Below are positions 44,501 to 55,615 of a DNA stretch of 64,000 nucleotides, in pieces. The DNA is from Ananas comosus (lineage: Eukaryota; Streptophyta; Magnoliopsida; Poales; Bromeliaceae), in assembly GCF_001540865.1 (NCBI RefSeq), contig NC_033640.1:7965741-8029740 (forward strand), given 5' to 3'. Within the stretch, counting starts at the first letter, position 1. Each line of letters begins with the position of its first letter. Both the position numbers and the translations under genes were made by a program. Below the pieces are notes generated by a model, which worked only from the letters and a program-made list of their open reading frames with translations, had not been told where the DNA came from and did no database searches.

Positions 44501-47155
44501 AAGCAAACCGAAGATCATTTTATGACAACAATAACAGGCACAGCTGAACATTCAATAATAAGGATTAGATACATCACCTTAACAAATAATAGAGGATATC
44601 ATGTAGAACCTAAAGTGTCTAACATAACAGTTACCTTTTAGGCTTTTTGTTACAACATCATATATGACTAGCATTACGTATCTGCTTTATCACTTGAATT
44701 TATCTCTTTCGATGGCAGTTTATAAGAAGTTTGCTACCTCTTCAGATGTTTACCAGTTATGCTCTAACAAAGCAGCAAGAGGCATCATTTCTTTTACTAT
44801 TGATCAGCAGCATTCATTGTAGACTTCCTATACCTATTGGCGTACAGTTGCAATGTCATAAAATATTAAGAGGGACACATACTATGGAGATAGAACAGCC
44901 TGTCAGAAATTTTTCATAGTGGCTAGTCTCAAGACTTAAGCATGCAACATCTACATTATCAAGTAACGGTCCTTGATCTCTAATTTGTTTTGATTCATAG
45001 CTATGTAGCAGACAATAAATATTGCTGTTCCGGTCTCATTTTAATTGAATCCCATGTACAAACAAGGCAACAGATGTTGCTACTTTTAGATTAACGCAAC
45101 TGCCTCAGTAGAGGCTAGGTATTCTGAATTGTCTGCCCAATGGCTGGACCACTTGATAACTTTAGCAGGAACAAAAATGTCAAAATAAAACTGAAAAGGC
45201 ATTAATAGACCTTATTACCTTATGGAATTCAGGAAATGACGAAACATATGTAGAATTAGGTCATCACATTCTAGATCCAACATCACAACGCACGATCGAA
45301 CCTTTGCCACAGTTTCAAGAATTGAAACCCTCTTCAAATATAAGGAACTGGACATATCATCCAACTTTTCAAATGCTTCCACTATTCTCTGAAACACCAT
45401 CTGAAATTTCAGAAGAAACGGTCAAACAAACTTAGCTCAATGAGTCCAAAATGGCACAGGAATTCCTGGCTGCAATTATGACAGTGCTGACCAAGGTGCT
45501 TAATAGTAGATACACAAAAATATTAGTGGTTTTAAGAAATAAGTAATTGAACCTTCATTAAATCATCATCATAAGGAGCATCTGGTGCCGTTATTCTCGT
45601 GATTTCACTTGCACATGAGGCCACAGAAACTCTTACATCTGCATTAGGATGTCTCAAAAGCTCTTCGGCAACTAGGGCATTCATTGCAGGACGAATTGCA
45701 TTTATCATCGATTGAGACGGTGATTGTTCCACCTTCAATAACAATCTTTCTGCTCGCTGTATTTAGAATCGAACAAGCTAAGATGTTTTGCAACAGTAGA
45801 TGATGTGCGAAAAATAAACTGATTAACTACAACGGATGCATAAAATAATATATCATTAAAACCTTTAAGAAAAAAAAAACTAACTTCAGCATGTGAATAA
45901 TACGCAATTTATACAAGCGTCACTGCTACCATCAGGCATAAAATGTTTAATTCTCAGGCTTTGAGCACAAATGTAAAAATGCACAAAAGAACAAAACAAA
46001 TTAACATATAGACTAGCATTAGCAAAATATTAGTAAAAGCAATAATAATTTGCTACCCCAGAATAAACATAATAAGTAAAAAGAAAGAAAAGTCTTGCCC
46101 AAAGGAAGAAAACAGAACTGATTAAAACACACAATCATTGGCAACAAGAATAAAAAAAGAAAAATCAGCATCAAAAGACAGATTATCCCGTCTGTTATAT
46201 TAGTTCACTCTTATTGTAGTTATTTCCTACTGAGTTTATACACTTGAAACCATCCTCCCTCCACAAAGTTTCAATCGAGCTGAACAAATAACTAACAAAG
46301 AATGAGAAAGTTTAATTCCATTGTCTAGCCCAACAATTTGCTTTCGCTACGGTTTTCAATGAGATACTACCCAAATAGCCCCAGCACAGCTCGTTCCAAT
46401 TAACACGCTGGCGCATGCAGTTGTCTTACCTCAACCTCTCATTGGAAAAGTTTCTCCTACTTAACAGTGTATATTGTTCAACAAAGCACAACTACTAAAA
46501 CTGTTAATATATAAGCACACATAAAGTGAATGGACAACCAAATAAAGCATCGCAATCCACAGCAATCAACTTTCAGTTTCCGTTTTCTTGGCTAAAACAG
46601 TGTAATCCATCATCAAATTTAAAAAGTACTACAATTATAATACCAGGGAAAAGTTTTGCAAAGGCTATAGGATCTATCCAATGTTCTTGCTAGTAGATTC
46701 GAGAAGTTCTACTTCCTCAGAACAAAACTGACTCCGCATGTATCTACTAGAAGAAAATGTAATACAAATCTATAGAACAAAACAATATTGCACAATATCA
46801 GTCTCTGTCGCTTTCAATTCTTCCGAAAATGAGATCGAGCAAGCAAAAAACCACGTCCGCACATGTATTGCAACGCAACATGGTGACAGCACATACGAAA
46901 CTACAAAGAAATTGAAACCCTAATACTCTAAACACAGAAATATACAAACAATCGATATCAAAACAGAGCGAAATCTTTAATCCAAGAGCAAAAGCAAAGG
47001 AAGAGTGCGTATAGAACGATTCACGTAACGAAAAGAGAGCGAAGAGGACTCACATCGAGAAGAGGGAGGAGCTCTTCGACAGAAGTCGCCGGCGAGCGGA
47101 GACGATCGCCGATTTTACGGAGCCGATCCTCGAGTCCCTTATCCGCGCTCGCCAT
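37797..47155 (-). CDS. PDS5C: Sister chromatid cohesion protein PDS5, plant C-type with Tudor domain
   Basis: Fourteen exons join in frame into 885 residues, typical for plant PDS5C-type proteins. Exons: 47054-47155, 45553-45756, 45219-45400, 43650-43776, 43344-43565, 42907-42957, 41930-42808, 39212-39280, 39050-39132, 38885-38936, 38694-38780, 38564-38607, 38374-38445, 37797-38280. Residues 1-280 are a HEAT-like helical region (HPNADVRVSVASCASEITRI, FEKLDDMSSSLYLKRVSIL). Residues 297-589 form a long acidic, Ser-rich disordered segment in one exon. A Tudor domain lies at about 617-685 (VNSMIKVWWPADKAFYDGVV, YNDGDVEILRLKEERWELI). The tail is Lys/Ser-rich and ends in KKRRRKSQS, a likely nuclear signal. 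PDS5 binds cohesin on chromosomes and affects cohesion, recombination and repair; the Tudor part may read methylated histones. Intron 6 uses a GC donor (AG|GCATGT). Intron 7 (39281-41929) holds two long MITEs and a (TA)n tract. The start is the first ATG (MASADKGLEDRL). Confidence 0.92.
39766..40203 (-). other. Secretory-signal-like open frame inside PDS5C intron 7
   Basis: A 145-codon frame on the gene strand begins MRIVALIASLLFIFFLFSSS, which looks like a signal peptide with a hydrophobic core at about residues 4-20. The rest is His/Pro/Leu-rich without recognisable motifs. It lies inside an intron of a well-defined gene. It could be a captured gene fragment or chance; I do not call it a gene. 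Confidence 0.2.
40354..40905. mobile_element. Long MITE (about 550 bp) in a TA tract
   Basis: Left end GGCTACTATGCTATCGGTAGC then GGAGCGCTCCGTGCTACC. The right end GGTAGCACGCGCGCTCCGTG is inverted to it. Inner arms also pair (ATCGGCTCCGTTAGA with TCTAACGGAGCCG; TTTCAAATTTTTTCGACATC with GATATCGAAAAATTATG). (TA)n flanks on both sides. No coding capacity. Confidence 0.75.
40950..41472. mobile_element. Second long MITE, related
   Basis: Left GGCTACTATCTATAAC..TACCGGAGCTCCG and right TATAGTACCGGAGCCCCGG form inverted ends. The pairs TTTTCGATCTTAGGGTG with CACTCTAAGATCGAAAA and GATCCACACCGTTAAA with TTTAACGGTATGGATC extend the foldback. It shares TTTTTTCGACATCGTTT with the copy at 40354. It ends directly in the (TA)n tract. 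Confidence 0.75.
41469..41552. repeat. (TA)n microsatellite in PDS5C intron 7
   Basis: About 40 TA units. Long TA tracts in this window are nearly always next to a MITE of the same superfamily. It accounts for the tyrosine/isoleucine open frames here. Confidence 0.9.
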
Positions 47156-47530
47156 CTCCCCTCCGGAGATCACAGATCCCCTTCCTCCGCCACCACCAAA
47201 CTGATCGAAACCCTAGAAAAACCCTAGAAATCCGGATCCGAACGCGAATCCACCGATCGGAGGACGCGATCGAGCGAATCTACGGAAGAGAAAACCGCAA
47301 AACGTCCACGGATTTAGGGCTCCGATGGATTTCGCAGCTAGGGTTTCGAGAGGAGCTCGCCGTTATTTACCTTCTCCGACCTTTTTTTCCCCCTTTTTTT
47401 TTTTTTTCTCTTTCGCTTTTTGGATTCGCAACGTTGTGTTTCTTTTTCTCTCCCCTTTTTTCCTGGTATTTTTAAATCCTTTTAATTTACATTTATTTCT
47501 TATTATATATATATATACATGTGGCACCCT
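47156..47530 (-). promoter_or_regulatory. 5' leader and upstream region of the PDS5C-like gene
   Basis: Directly upstream of the start codon the gene strand is GC-richer with TAGGGTTT-type motifs (several AACCCTAG copies on the plus strand around 47210-47230 and CTAGGGTTTCG near 47338), common in promoters of plant housekeeping genes. Farther out it becomes T-rich. Confidence 0.5.
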
Positions 47531-48905
47531 CGACGTACGTGAAGAGTAATAAGGCGGATTCGGCACGGTTTATTCACTGGATTTTACCGAGGGGCCTCGC
47601 GTCCGCGAACCGGGTTTTTCTCGGCCTTCGGTTCCAGCGCGGAGAGGACAAATGTTTTCCCTGCACCGAGTGTACGATTGCATTTCATATACCACATATT
47701 TAAAAGTAAACAAGGATTAATTGCACTCCAATGTCCAAACAGGGTCTTAATATTTATAAAAGCACCAATGATATTTTACAATTTGAAGGAGTATTTATAA
47801 AATTACAACCCGTCACGAAGAAATTAACCCTTAATTAATTTTGTGACATGCATTAAGGTGTATTAAGTATATGCATAAACCGGGTGCAAGGAGTTTTTTC
47901 TGTTGAGAGGCGGGAAATAGCCCACGCGCCCTTCAGTCACCCCCGGCGAACTGACTACTGTGGCCTTCGTGCCCAGTAAAAATATATGGAAGCGTAGACA
48001 TGTCAACGGATTGGACTCGGGATGAATTTTTAAAAATTTGAATCCAAATCCGACTTTAAACCTAAGATCTGAATTCAAATTCGAATCCGACAGATTTTAA
48101 AAATTTATATCTAAACCTGACCCGATCAAAAATTCGAAACTCAAATCCGAACAATTATTTTTTTTTTCAATATTTCAAAATATATTACATTAAATCTAAA
48201 TTTTTAAAGTTATATATATATATATATTTATTTATATATAGTTGGACTGGGCTACTATTAGTAGCAAAATCTCATTGTTGCTACAAGTTTTTTAGCATTT
48301 GGATCAACTCTTTTCATTATTTCTAACTATTGGATTAAATACTATAATCCAGTGGGGACCACTCAACCATAGAAGGACCACTCAACTCTAACTGACTAAT
48401 ATCATCCTGACCCTACAATTTTTCATCCAAGGGTTAAAAATTTGATAGCAAAAAGAGCGTTTTACTATCAATAGTATTCCAGCCTAATTCTATATATATA
48501 TATATATATATATTATGCATAATAAATTCGGGTTCGGGTCGAATTCGGGTTCGGATCAGGTATCGTTAAAATTCATATTCGAGTCCATATCCATCGAATT
48601 TTTATTTTTGATATTCATATCTGAATCAATATCCATTTAGCATTAGATATACCCGCTTCATTCGGATTCGGATTCGAATAAAATTTCGAATATCCATACC
48701 CACTACTATCATATATCTTATATTCTTTTAATCCAAAAGTCATCATTTCTGACTTATCGCGGACACGTGCGCCGGCATACATATATCTATATTATGTAAA
48801 ATTAAAATTTATTTAAATTTTATAAATTCTAGAATTCCACCCGTAAGATATACATCCCTATACCCTGTAATTGGTGTACAAATAGTATTTTATTCATAAA
48901 ATTTA
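47531..48905. other. Intergenic DNA with TTCGGGT repeat split by a MITE
   Basis: Segments at 47995-48170 (ATTCAAATTCGAATCCGAC type) and 48525-48690 (GGGTTCGGGTCGAATTCGGG type) look like two parts of one inverted repetitive element, separated by a TA tract and the MITE at 48243-48493. I see no gene. Confidence 0.45.
48243..48493. mobile_element. MITE in a TA tract
   Basis: Left GGACTGGGCTACTATTAGTAG and right ACTATCAATAGTATTCCAGCC are inverted. Inner lines GTGGGGACCACTCAACC and GGACCACTCAACTCTAA match the copy at 24656. TA tracts flank both sides. Confidence 0.75.
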
Positions 48906-49340
48906 GAGAAAACTTCAAATACCCTCTTGTGGTTTCACTCTTTCTCACTTTAGTATCATGTGGTTTAAAGTGTATCAAATTAGTACCCTGCGATTTTGCA
49001 CTTTCTCACTTTAGTACCCTATGGTTTAAAGTGTATCAAGTTAGTATCATGTGGTTTCGCACTTTCTCACTTTAATACCCTGTGGTTTCGCACTTTCTCA
49101 CTCTAGTACCCCTATAGTTTAAAAACCATAGAGTACTAACTTAATACAAAAATAAAATCACAGGGTACGAATTTGATATAAAAATAAAACCACAGAGTAC
49201 TAACTTGATACACTTTAAACCACAGGGTACTAAAGTGAGAAAGTGTAAAACCACAGGGTACTAACTTGATACACTTCAAACCACAAGGTACTAAAATAAA
49301 AAAATGCGAAACCACGGGGGGGTTTTTTGAAGTTTTTCCT
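48906..49340. mobile_element. Foldback element with repeated inner units, copy A
   Basis: Flanked by perfect 8-bp repeats AAAATTTA (48898-48905 and 49341-49348). Ends are inverted (GAGAAAACTTCAAATACCC and, in reverse, AGGAAAAACTTCAAAAAACC). The left half repeats a unit of about 55-60 bp (CTTTCTCACTTTAGTACC, GTGGTTTAAAGTGTATCAA), and the right half repeats its reverse complement, giving a large foldback. The 8-bp duplication suggests hAT-type mobilisation. Confidence 0.8.
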
Positions 49341-49365
49341 AAAATTTACCAAACTAAGGACTATT

Positions 49366-49675
49366 GGGCTAATTACACTTTTGGTCCTCAAACTATGAGG
49401 CATCTAACACTTTGATTTTCAAAACTTTAATTCATTATAATTTATTGCTCGAACTTTTTAAATTATTACAATTAAATTCCACAACCTATTTTAGCTGACT
49501 AAATGTTGACATATTGATAATGTAGAAGTGATGTGGAAGCATTCTAACTAAATTGGATTGTGAGACTTGATTATAATAATTTAAGAAGTTTGAGTCAGAA
49601 ATTATAATGAATTAAAGTTTCAGATTTAAAATGTCATATCGCCCATTGTTTGGGGACCAAAACTATAATCTACCC
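49366..49675. mobile_element. Inverted-repeat MITE
   Basis: Left GGGCTAATTACACTTTTGGTCC and right in reverse GGGTAGATTATAGTTTTGGTCC. Inner arms AATTCATTATAATTT and AAATTATAATGAATT pair exactly. A diverged partial relative follows at about 49722-49905. Confidence 0.7.
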
Positions 49676-50156
49676 ATGGCCTAAAATTATTATTTATTTA
49701 TTTATTTTAATTTGTTTAATTTGGGTCTAAGTCATATTTTTGGTTTTTCAACTATTAGACACATGACACTTTGATCCTCAAAATTCAATTTACTATAATT
49801 TCTGGTTCAAATCTTTTGAATTATTAAAATCTATTCATACGATTCAATTTAATTAACTAAATATTAATATATTACTAATGTAAAAATAATGTACTAGTAA
49901 TATACCCCATAAAATGATAATAATTAAAATGTCACATCATTATGTAGAGAGCTCTCCCGCTTTTCGTATATAGAGTAATGCTATGGGTTCCTCAAAAAGT
50001 AGCCATGTATATTGTTGATGACTCAGGGTCTAACATGACAGCTAATTTGGAATACTAAATTCAAAATTCAAATTGTTTCAAACACTGGTCATGCATGTGC
50101 CAAATTATATCGCTAATTTATTCTGCTCGAATTATGAAATACCAAAGAATCATCAA

Positions 50157-50375
50157 CCAGAAGTGTGAAACGAGACTCGACATGAGCCAGGGTCATATAG
50201 CGGGTGGAGTACGGATCCCCGACTGACAATCATTGTGGGTGGCACGCAGTTCCCCATAAGATCAGCTAGGACTAGCGAGACAAATCTCATATTATTTGTG
50301 CTTATAAGTATATTTGAGCCTTATAAAAACGTCAAAACTTAAAAGGAGAAGAAATATAACACCCCTAATATTTGA
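50157..50375 (+). mobile_element. TRIM internal fragment
   Basis: ACCAGAAGTGTGAAACGAGA, GAGCCAGGGTCATA and GACTAGCGAGACAAATCTCA follow the order of the internal region of the TRIMs at 36699 and 61578. Terminal repeats are lost or unrecognisable. Confidence 0.55.
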
Positions 50376-52190
50376 AATAATTTTATATATAAGATATACT
50401 ATGGCTGAATATTATATCTTATAATATTTAGCCATATTATAAGATACATGGGTACCTTTTGAGGAACCACTAGCATTAGGCTAGTTTTTATAAGACATTC
50501 TTTGTTGATGGCCATAAAGTATAAGTGTCCTTTCCCATGGTTAATTATAATTGTGCTTTGCATTAGTGGATCTGGCTATCTATGGTGTGTATTATTTGTT
50601 GTGATAACCTAATGTGCACTCCGTTAGTTGGTTAATGTAATGATCTAGAGCATGTTCGGCTCACGATCAGAATGAGAAATGAAATTGAATTGTATCAGAA
50701 TGGAAAATAAGAAGATAAACTGGTCGAAAATATTTGGTATATTATTGAAATAAAAATCAGAACGGACAATCGAAACACTTAGAAATCTAAAAGAAGATTT
50801 TAGTTAAGAGAGAGAAGAGTAATGAAGGAAGAGAAAAGGCACGTGCTTGTTAGAAATAGTTTTGAGCGGCATATTCTGAAATAAACAAATTCAGGATTTA
50901 AAATCGAATTAAGCCATAAATGGATTAGATCATTTTCATTCAAGTGTAGTATACAAATCGAAATCCGATATCTGTAAAATAAACAACGATTATCAAAATC
51001 AATAAAACTTATTTCGATTTTAGAGTCTAAAGTAGGTGAATCAAACAAAGCCCCTAAAATATTTGTTTATATACGCTGATTGGCATTATTGTCTTTTTTA
51101 TTATTATTATTACTTTTTTTTTGGCTGCAAAATAGTTGGGAAATTAATTATTGTTGTCAAGTACAATGGCAATTTGGTTATTTGGCTTGATTTCCTGCTA
51201 ATCTGGGTTATGCTGAAGAGGTTAAGTTGAAGATTAAATTGCAGGAATGTTTAGGGTATGTTAGTTTCACGAAAAATTAAAAAAAAAAATCGAAGAAAAT
51301 TAATTTTTAGTGGAAAAGTAATTTTAGGATCCTTCGACGTTTATTAGTTTGCATAAAAGGAAACAAATTGGTTTGTAGGGGAAAAAAAAAAAGTAAAGAG
51401 TATTTTTATTATTTTCTTTTATAAAATATAAATTCAATATTTTAATATGGGATTTATATAGTAAAACTATACTTTCTAATTAATTAAAATAATAATTTAA
51501 TATTTATATTATATTATATTATATAAATATTAGTTATATAATATTATTTTTGCATGCAATTTTGATAAATTATATAATTTCAATTATGTAATTTACTTCT
51601 CTATTTTCACGTGGACTTGTGTGAGCCACGCTTTGCTTTCGTTTTTGGCTAGGTTTAATTTTGCTATCTAACTTTTTAATTTATTTAATTTAAATCAATT
51701 TAATTTGAATCAGTTCATAACTATTTAACTTTAAAATTTAAATACATAATATATTTTTACAAATTTAATTAACAAATTTTATATAATTGGTATAACTATA
51801 AATTTATTAAAATAAGCAATTAGCTTAAATTTTGTACCAAAAAGTCATTAAATGACTAACATCAAACAAATTAAAATGTTAGGTACTACTGCCAAAATTT
51901 TAAAAGGTTAAGTAGTCAAACCACAATAGTCTATAATTTAAGTTTTATACATTTTTACCGAAAAGATATAAATGCCTCTGTTTACTTGTAAAATTATTCT
52001 AATTCTATTTTTTTTTATTTGTTGTGTTTCTCATCTCACTTTGAAATTATATACAATTAATGAAAGAAAAGGAAGGAAAAATGCATGGAGATCACCTCAA
52101 CTACAAAACATTTTGAAATTAGACCCTTTCTATATATATTGACAGTATTAACTAATTCCGATTATTTTGCATTAGTTAATGTTATGACAA
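50376..52190. other. AT-rich intergenic DNA, no gene seen
   Basis: Motifs of the type TTCGGCTCACGATCAGAATG (50655) and AGAATAAGTTAT-like segments hint at decayed MITEs. No open frame has a recognisable domain. Confidence 0.4.
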
Positions 52191-52194
52191 ACGC

Positions 52195-52610
52195 ACAAAC
52201 GGAAACAAAATGACGAATACGAAACAATCAAACCACAAGCAGAAAATAAGAAGAACACATAGATTTACGTGAAAAATTCTTTGCAGGAAAAAATCACGGG
52301 CGAGGGAGGAGAGAACTTCACTAGCGAACGAAAAAGAAAATACAATGTTCAGATGATACAACCAACCACGATCTCACGCCTCTAGGGCAAAAACGAAGAG
52401 GAAAACTCTTAACGGGTTTCGAATTCGGCCTGTCGGCCTGAGCCCTCCGCTATCCATCACAGACATTCATTTTTCCTTCACAATTTTACTTTTCCAATTT
52501 GGTCGCACCGCGAAGCTGTTGACGAGTCGAAAATTCGAATTTGAGTCGATTATCAATTTCGAGTCACATCTAACAGTTAATACGGCCAACATGTTTGCTC
52601 ACAAAATGCA
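52195..52610. mobile_element. Probable LTR retrotransposon fragment
   Basis: The combination AGAACACATAGATTTACGTG followed by GAAAAATTCTTTGCAGG, ACGGGCGAGGGAGG and CAACCACGATCTCACG resembles a phrase common in plant copia-type LTRs. I see no ends or coding part, so this call rests on recall of a repeat pattern. Confidence 0.35.
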
Positions 52611-53007
52611 TCTAAGAATCAGCAAAAACACAATAGCTTGTGAATTAAAACCACTGATCTCAGCTATCACATGATCAACTTTATTAATTTGCTGGATAAT
52701 AATGGAAAGCATGCATGAATTCAGCAAACATCACATAACACCAAGAAGATTCAACAGAAGCACAGTACTTGGCCTGCAGAAAAACTCTGAACAAAATCAA
52801 AGGAAATACACAACACCAAAAGATGGAAATTTCACTTCGAAATTCGCCGCTTCGCCTTTCGCTGAAAATTTGCGCCTTCTCGCGACAGTAAGAAACTGTC
52901 GGCTCGAAATGAGTCGCGAGAAAAAGACATTTGACAGCATAGATCTATTGCTGCAACTTTACCTGCTCATGATATACAATAAGTGTAGTCTCAGCATCGA
53001 TATGTAA

Positions 53008-55197
53008 TCAGGGAGTTAAGAAACAGTGAAGTTGTATGAACAACAACCTGAGAAGCTTTTCCTCCCTGTGCTGTGAGACTAGCCTGGCACTTCTCCTCCA
53101 CCAGCTTATCTCGCGCTCTTTCTCGCGAAGATCTCGCTCCGCGCACTCCAACGCGGACTCGAGCTCGGCAATCCGCTCTTTCTGCCTTGTTTCTAACAGC
53201 TCGTGCAATCTCCGCTCCAGTTCGCGCGCGGATACGCCACTGTGAGGAGGGCTTTGTTCTTCTGCCAACTCATTCCCTCCACTGTAGTGCTTCTCCTGAT
53301 TTATATGATGCCAAAGCTTTAAAGATCTTCTTCAAACATGCAATTGTGTTAAGTTATATTCGATCGACTATTCGAATTATCTATCTTAGAGATTTTGCTT
53401 CATGCAGATAAAAGAACATGTGTGAGCACCAAAAGTGATCTAATTTTGATATATAAACACTAAAAAACAATCAAACAAAAACTTGTAAGTGATAAAAAAT
53501 ACCGAAATATAACACAACCATATATACTGGCCAATATAATTCAAGTGGTATATAATATAACATAAGATTTTCTTTTCTGCAATTAAGCTTACCTCTGTTT
53601 CGTCTTGTCGAAGATGCACCGATGAATTTTTCTCTTCGACATTGAGCCGCAGGCGTTCCAATTCAACTTCAAGCAGCTCTTCCTCCATCTTATCTTTACC
53701 TCCTCCAGTATTATCTCTGACAGCATTTTCTGCACTTTCCGAAAATTTGTAAGAAATGCAATTGCTTATGCTGCCATATTCATAACAATCTGAGTGAGAG
53801 ATCAGAGCAGTTTTCGACTCCGCGACGCTAAAAGAGACATCTTTCTTGTGATCAATCTCATTCTTAATGTCTGTAAGTAATATCTCCATTTGTTTTCGCA
53901 ACTCCACCATCTTGTTTAATTCGACCGCGCTCGTCGCGAGAAGAAGAACTAGACCTGCACCCATGCCAAGATTCAGAGGAACCCCTTCCTTGCCTTTCCC
54001 TAGAATCGCGGAAAGAGGAATTATCAGCAATGATACTTAAAGCTTTTTAACTCGTAAAAGTTCGAGGATGAAAATGAAACTTTAGACTACAGGTTCAGGG
54101 ATTGGTAGTGCAATTTACCCAGATAAAAAGTACATCAAGAAACATAGTGTTAGTTTTATATATCAGTACATAGTGTACTGTAAGAAAAGGGAGAAAAAAA
54201 AATAAAAATAAACACCACATACAAGAATCTATTAGGGCCTGTGAATATCTTTATTTGGTAAATCAACTTAATTAACTAACTCAAAGAGTTTATACATTTG
54301 AATGACAAGGTGTGTAATCAGATATGTTTAGAATGAAATATTGTATTCTGACTATAAATTATATTTTCAGAATAAAATAAATCTCATCGTAGATAAAATA
54401 TACTATTCTATCGAATCATGAACAATAAGAGGTTTGAAAAGTTGAAATCAAACTTCTTACCTACAATTATACTAGAAGAATTCTCGTATAGAATAAGTTA
54501 TGCAAAGTTAACTGTATTATAATAATATTTTATGACGCAATCTAAAACCATTCATCAAATCCATCCATTCTATAACAAATAAATCAAATCCAACAATCAA
54601 ATCCAATCTACAACTATATATCAAACACAATCCACACATCCCGCGGGCTACAAATCAAACAAAACTGTATAAAATCAGCTTGCTCGTTCTGATACCATGC
54701 ATGTTATCTAAAAGATCGATATAACAAAAGGCTAACAAGAAATACTCATGACACTTACAAACTTAAAAAGAAGAGAAAGGAAGCCTCTCCATACCTGAAG
54801 AAGCAGAAGCAGAAGAAGAAGAAGAACCCTCCACCTCTCTTTCTTCTTCCTCCTCTTCCTCTCCTTCCTCCACCACCACCACCACCTCTTCCTCTTCCTC
54901 TTCCTCCTCTTCATTCTTCTTCTCCCTCTTCCCCTTCCCATAAGCACAGTACCCCGGAAACCGCACTCGGCACCCGACCCCTTCCCCGCCGCTGCTGCTC
55001 CGTCCCGGAGACTGCAGTCGGCGCGAGAGGAGGACTCGAATTCGGGAGAGCAGCGACCGCGGAGAGTAGTAGTAGTTGGAGTTGTAGTAGTAGTAGTAAC
55101 ACTCAGAAGGAGAAGAGGAGGAGATAGAATTGAAATGAGGAGTTGGAGATTGTTTAGCGAAATGGTCACTCCTTCTACTTCTCCTCTTGCCCTCCAT
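53008..55197 (-). CDS. POLAR-like protein (polarity/coiled-coil)
   Basis: Three exons (54795-55197, 53593-53999, 53008-53295) join in frame into 365 residues. Exon 1 is Ser/Tyr/Arg-rich and then carries a long Glu/Val tract (about residues 90-125) encoded by simple CTC/TTC repeats. Exon 2 opens with GKGKEGVPLNLGMGAGLVLL, a hydrophobic stretch at about 145-160 and VELNKMVELRKQMEILL, the conserved block of POLAR and POLAR-like proteins, followed by a Glu-rich coiled coil. Exon 3 has the second conserved block, VSARELERRLHELLETRQKE and ISWWRRSARLVSQH. POLAR is a polarly localised scaffold in asymmetric divisions of the stomatal lineage; the roles of POLAR-like paralogues are less clear. The final exon reads past the usual end for about 20 residues, so a further intron or a different end is possible. 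The start ATG at 55197 lies next to a poly-GAA tract. Confidence 0.78.
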
Positions 55198-55199
55198 CT

Positions 55200-55232
<33 letters not shown>

Positions 55233-55320
55233 CTCCTTTCTCTTCTTCTTCCTCTTTGTTGTCTCCTTGATAATGCACAAGGACAATGCCTATTCTCATA
55301 CATGCACATGTGTGTGTGTA

Positions 55321-55350
<30 letters not shown>

Positions 55351-55356
<6 letters not shown>

Positions 55357-55615
55357 TAGGACTACTGTGCTATTAGGAGCACAGCAGTCCTTATGCTCCT
55401 AAGTTCTTAACCGCCCATCAAATTTGATGGGTGGTTAGGATAAAAGAGAAAAGAGAAATTGAAGAGAAATTGGGTTTCTCAATTTCTCTTCTCTTTGAAT
55501 TTCTCTTCAATTTCTCTTCTCTCTTTCACCCTAACCACCCATCAAATTTGATGGGCGGTTAAAAACTTAGGAGCACAAGGGCTGCTGTACTACTAATAGC
55601 ACAGTAGATATATGT
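55351..55615. mobile_element. Near-perfect foldback MITE
   Basis: The left arm (TACTGTGCTATTAGGAGCAC...TTAACCGCCCATCAAATTTG, then AGAGAAATTGAAGAGAAATT) pairs with the right arm (CAATTTCTCTTC..., then CATCAAATTTGATGGGCGG, GTGCTCCTAAG in reverse) over about 110 bp with few mismatches. A (TA)n tract lies on both sides. It would fold into a long hairpin if transcribed. Its diverged relative is at 16308. Confidence 0.8.

Noticed and set aside
48906..49340. Regular short repeats that could be read as a CRISPR-like array
   Set aside because: Units are about 60 bp, partly inverted, without unique spacers, in a plant genome; it is a foldback element.
54732..55286. Alternative long minus-strand frame through the POLAR-like exon 1
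   Set aside because: It is a different frame of the same simple repeats. Only the other frame splices into the conserved POLAR block.
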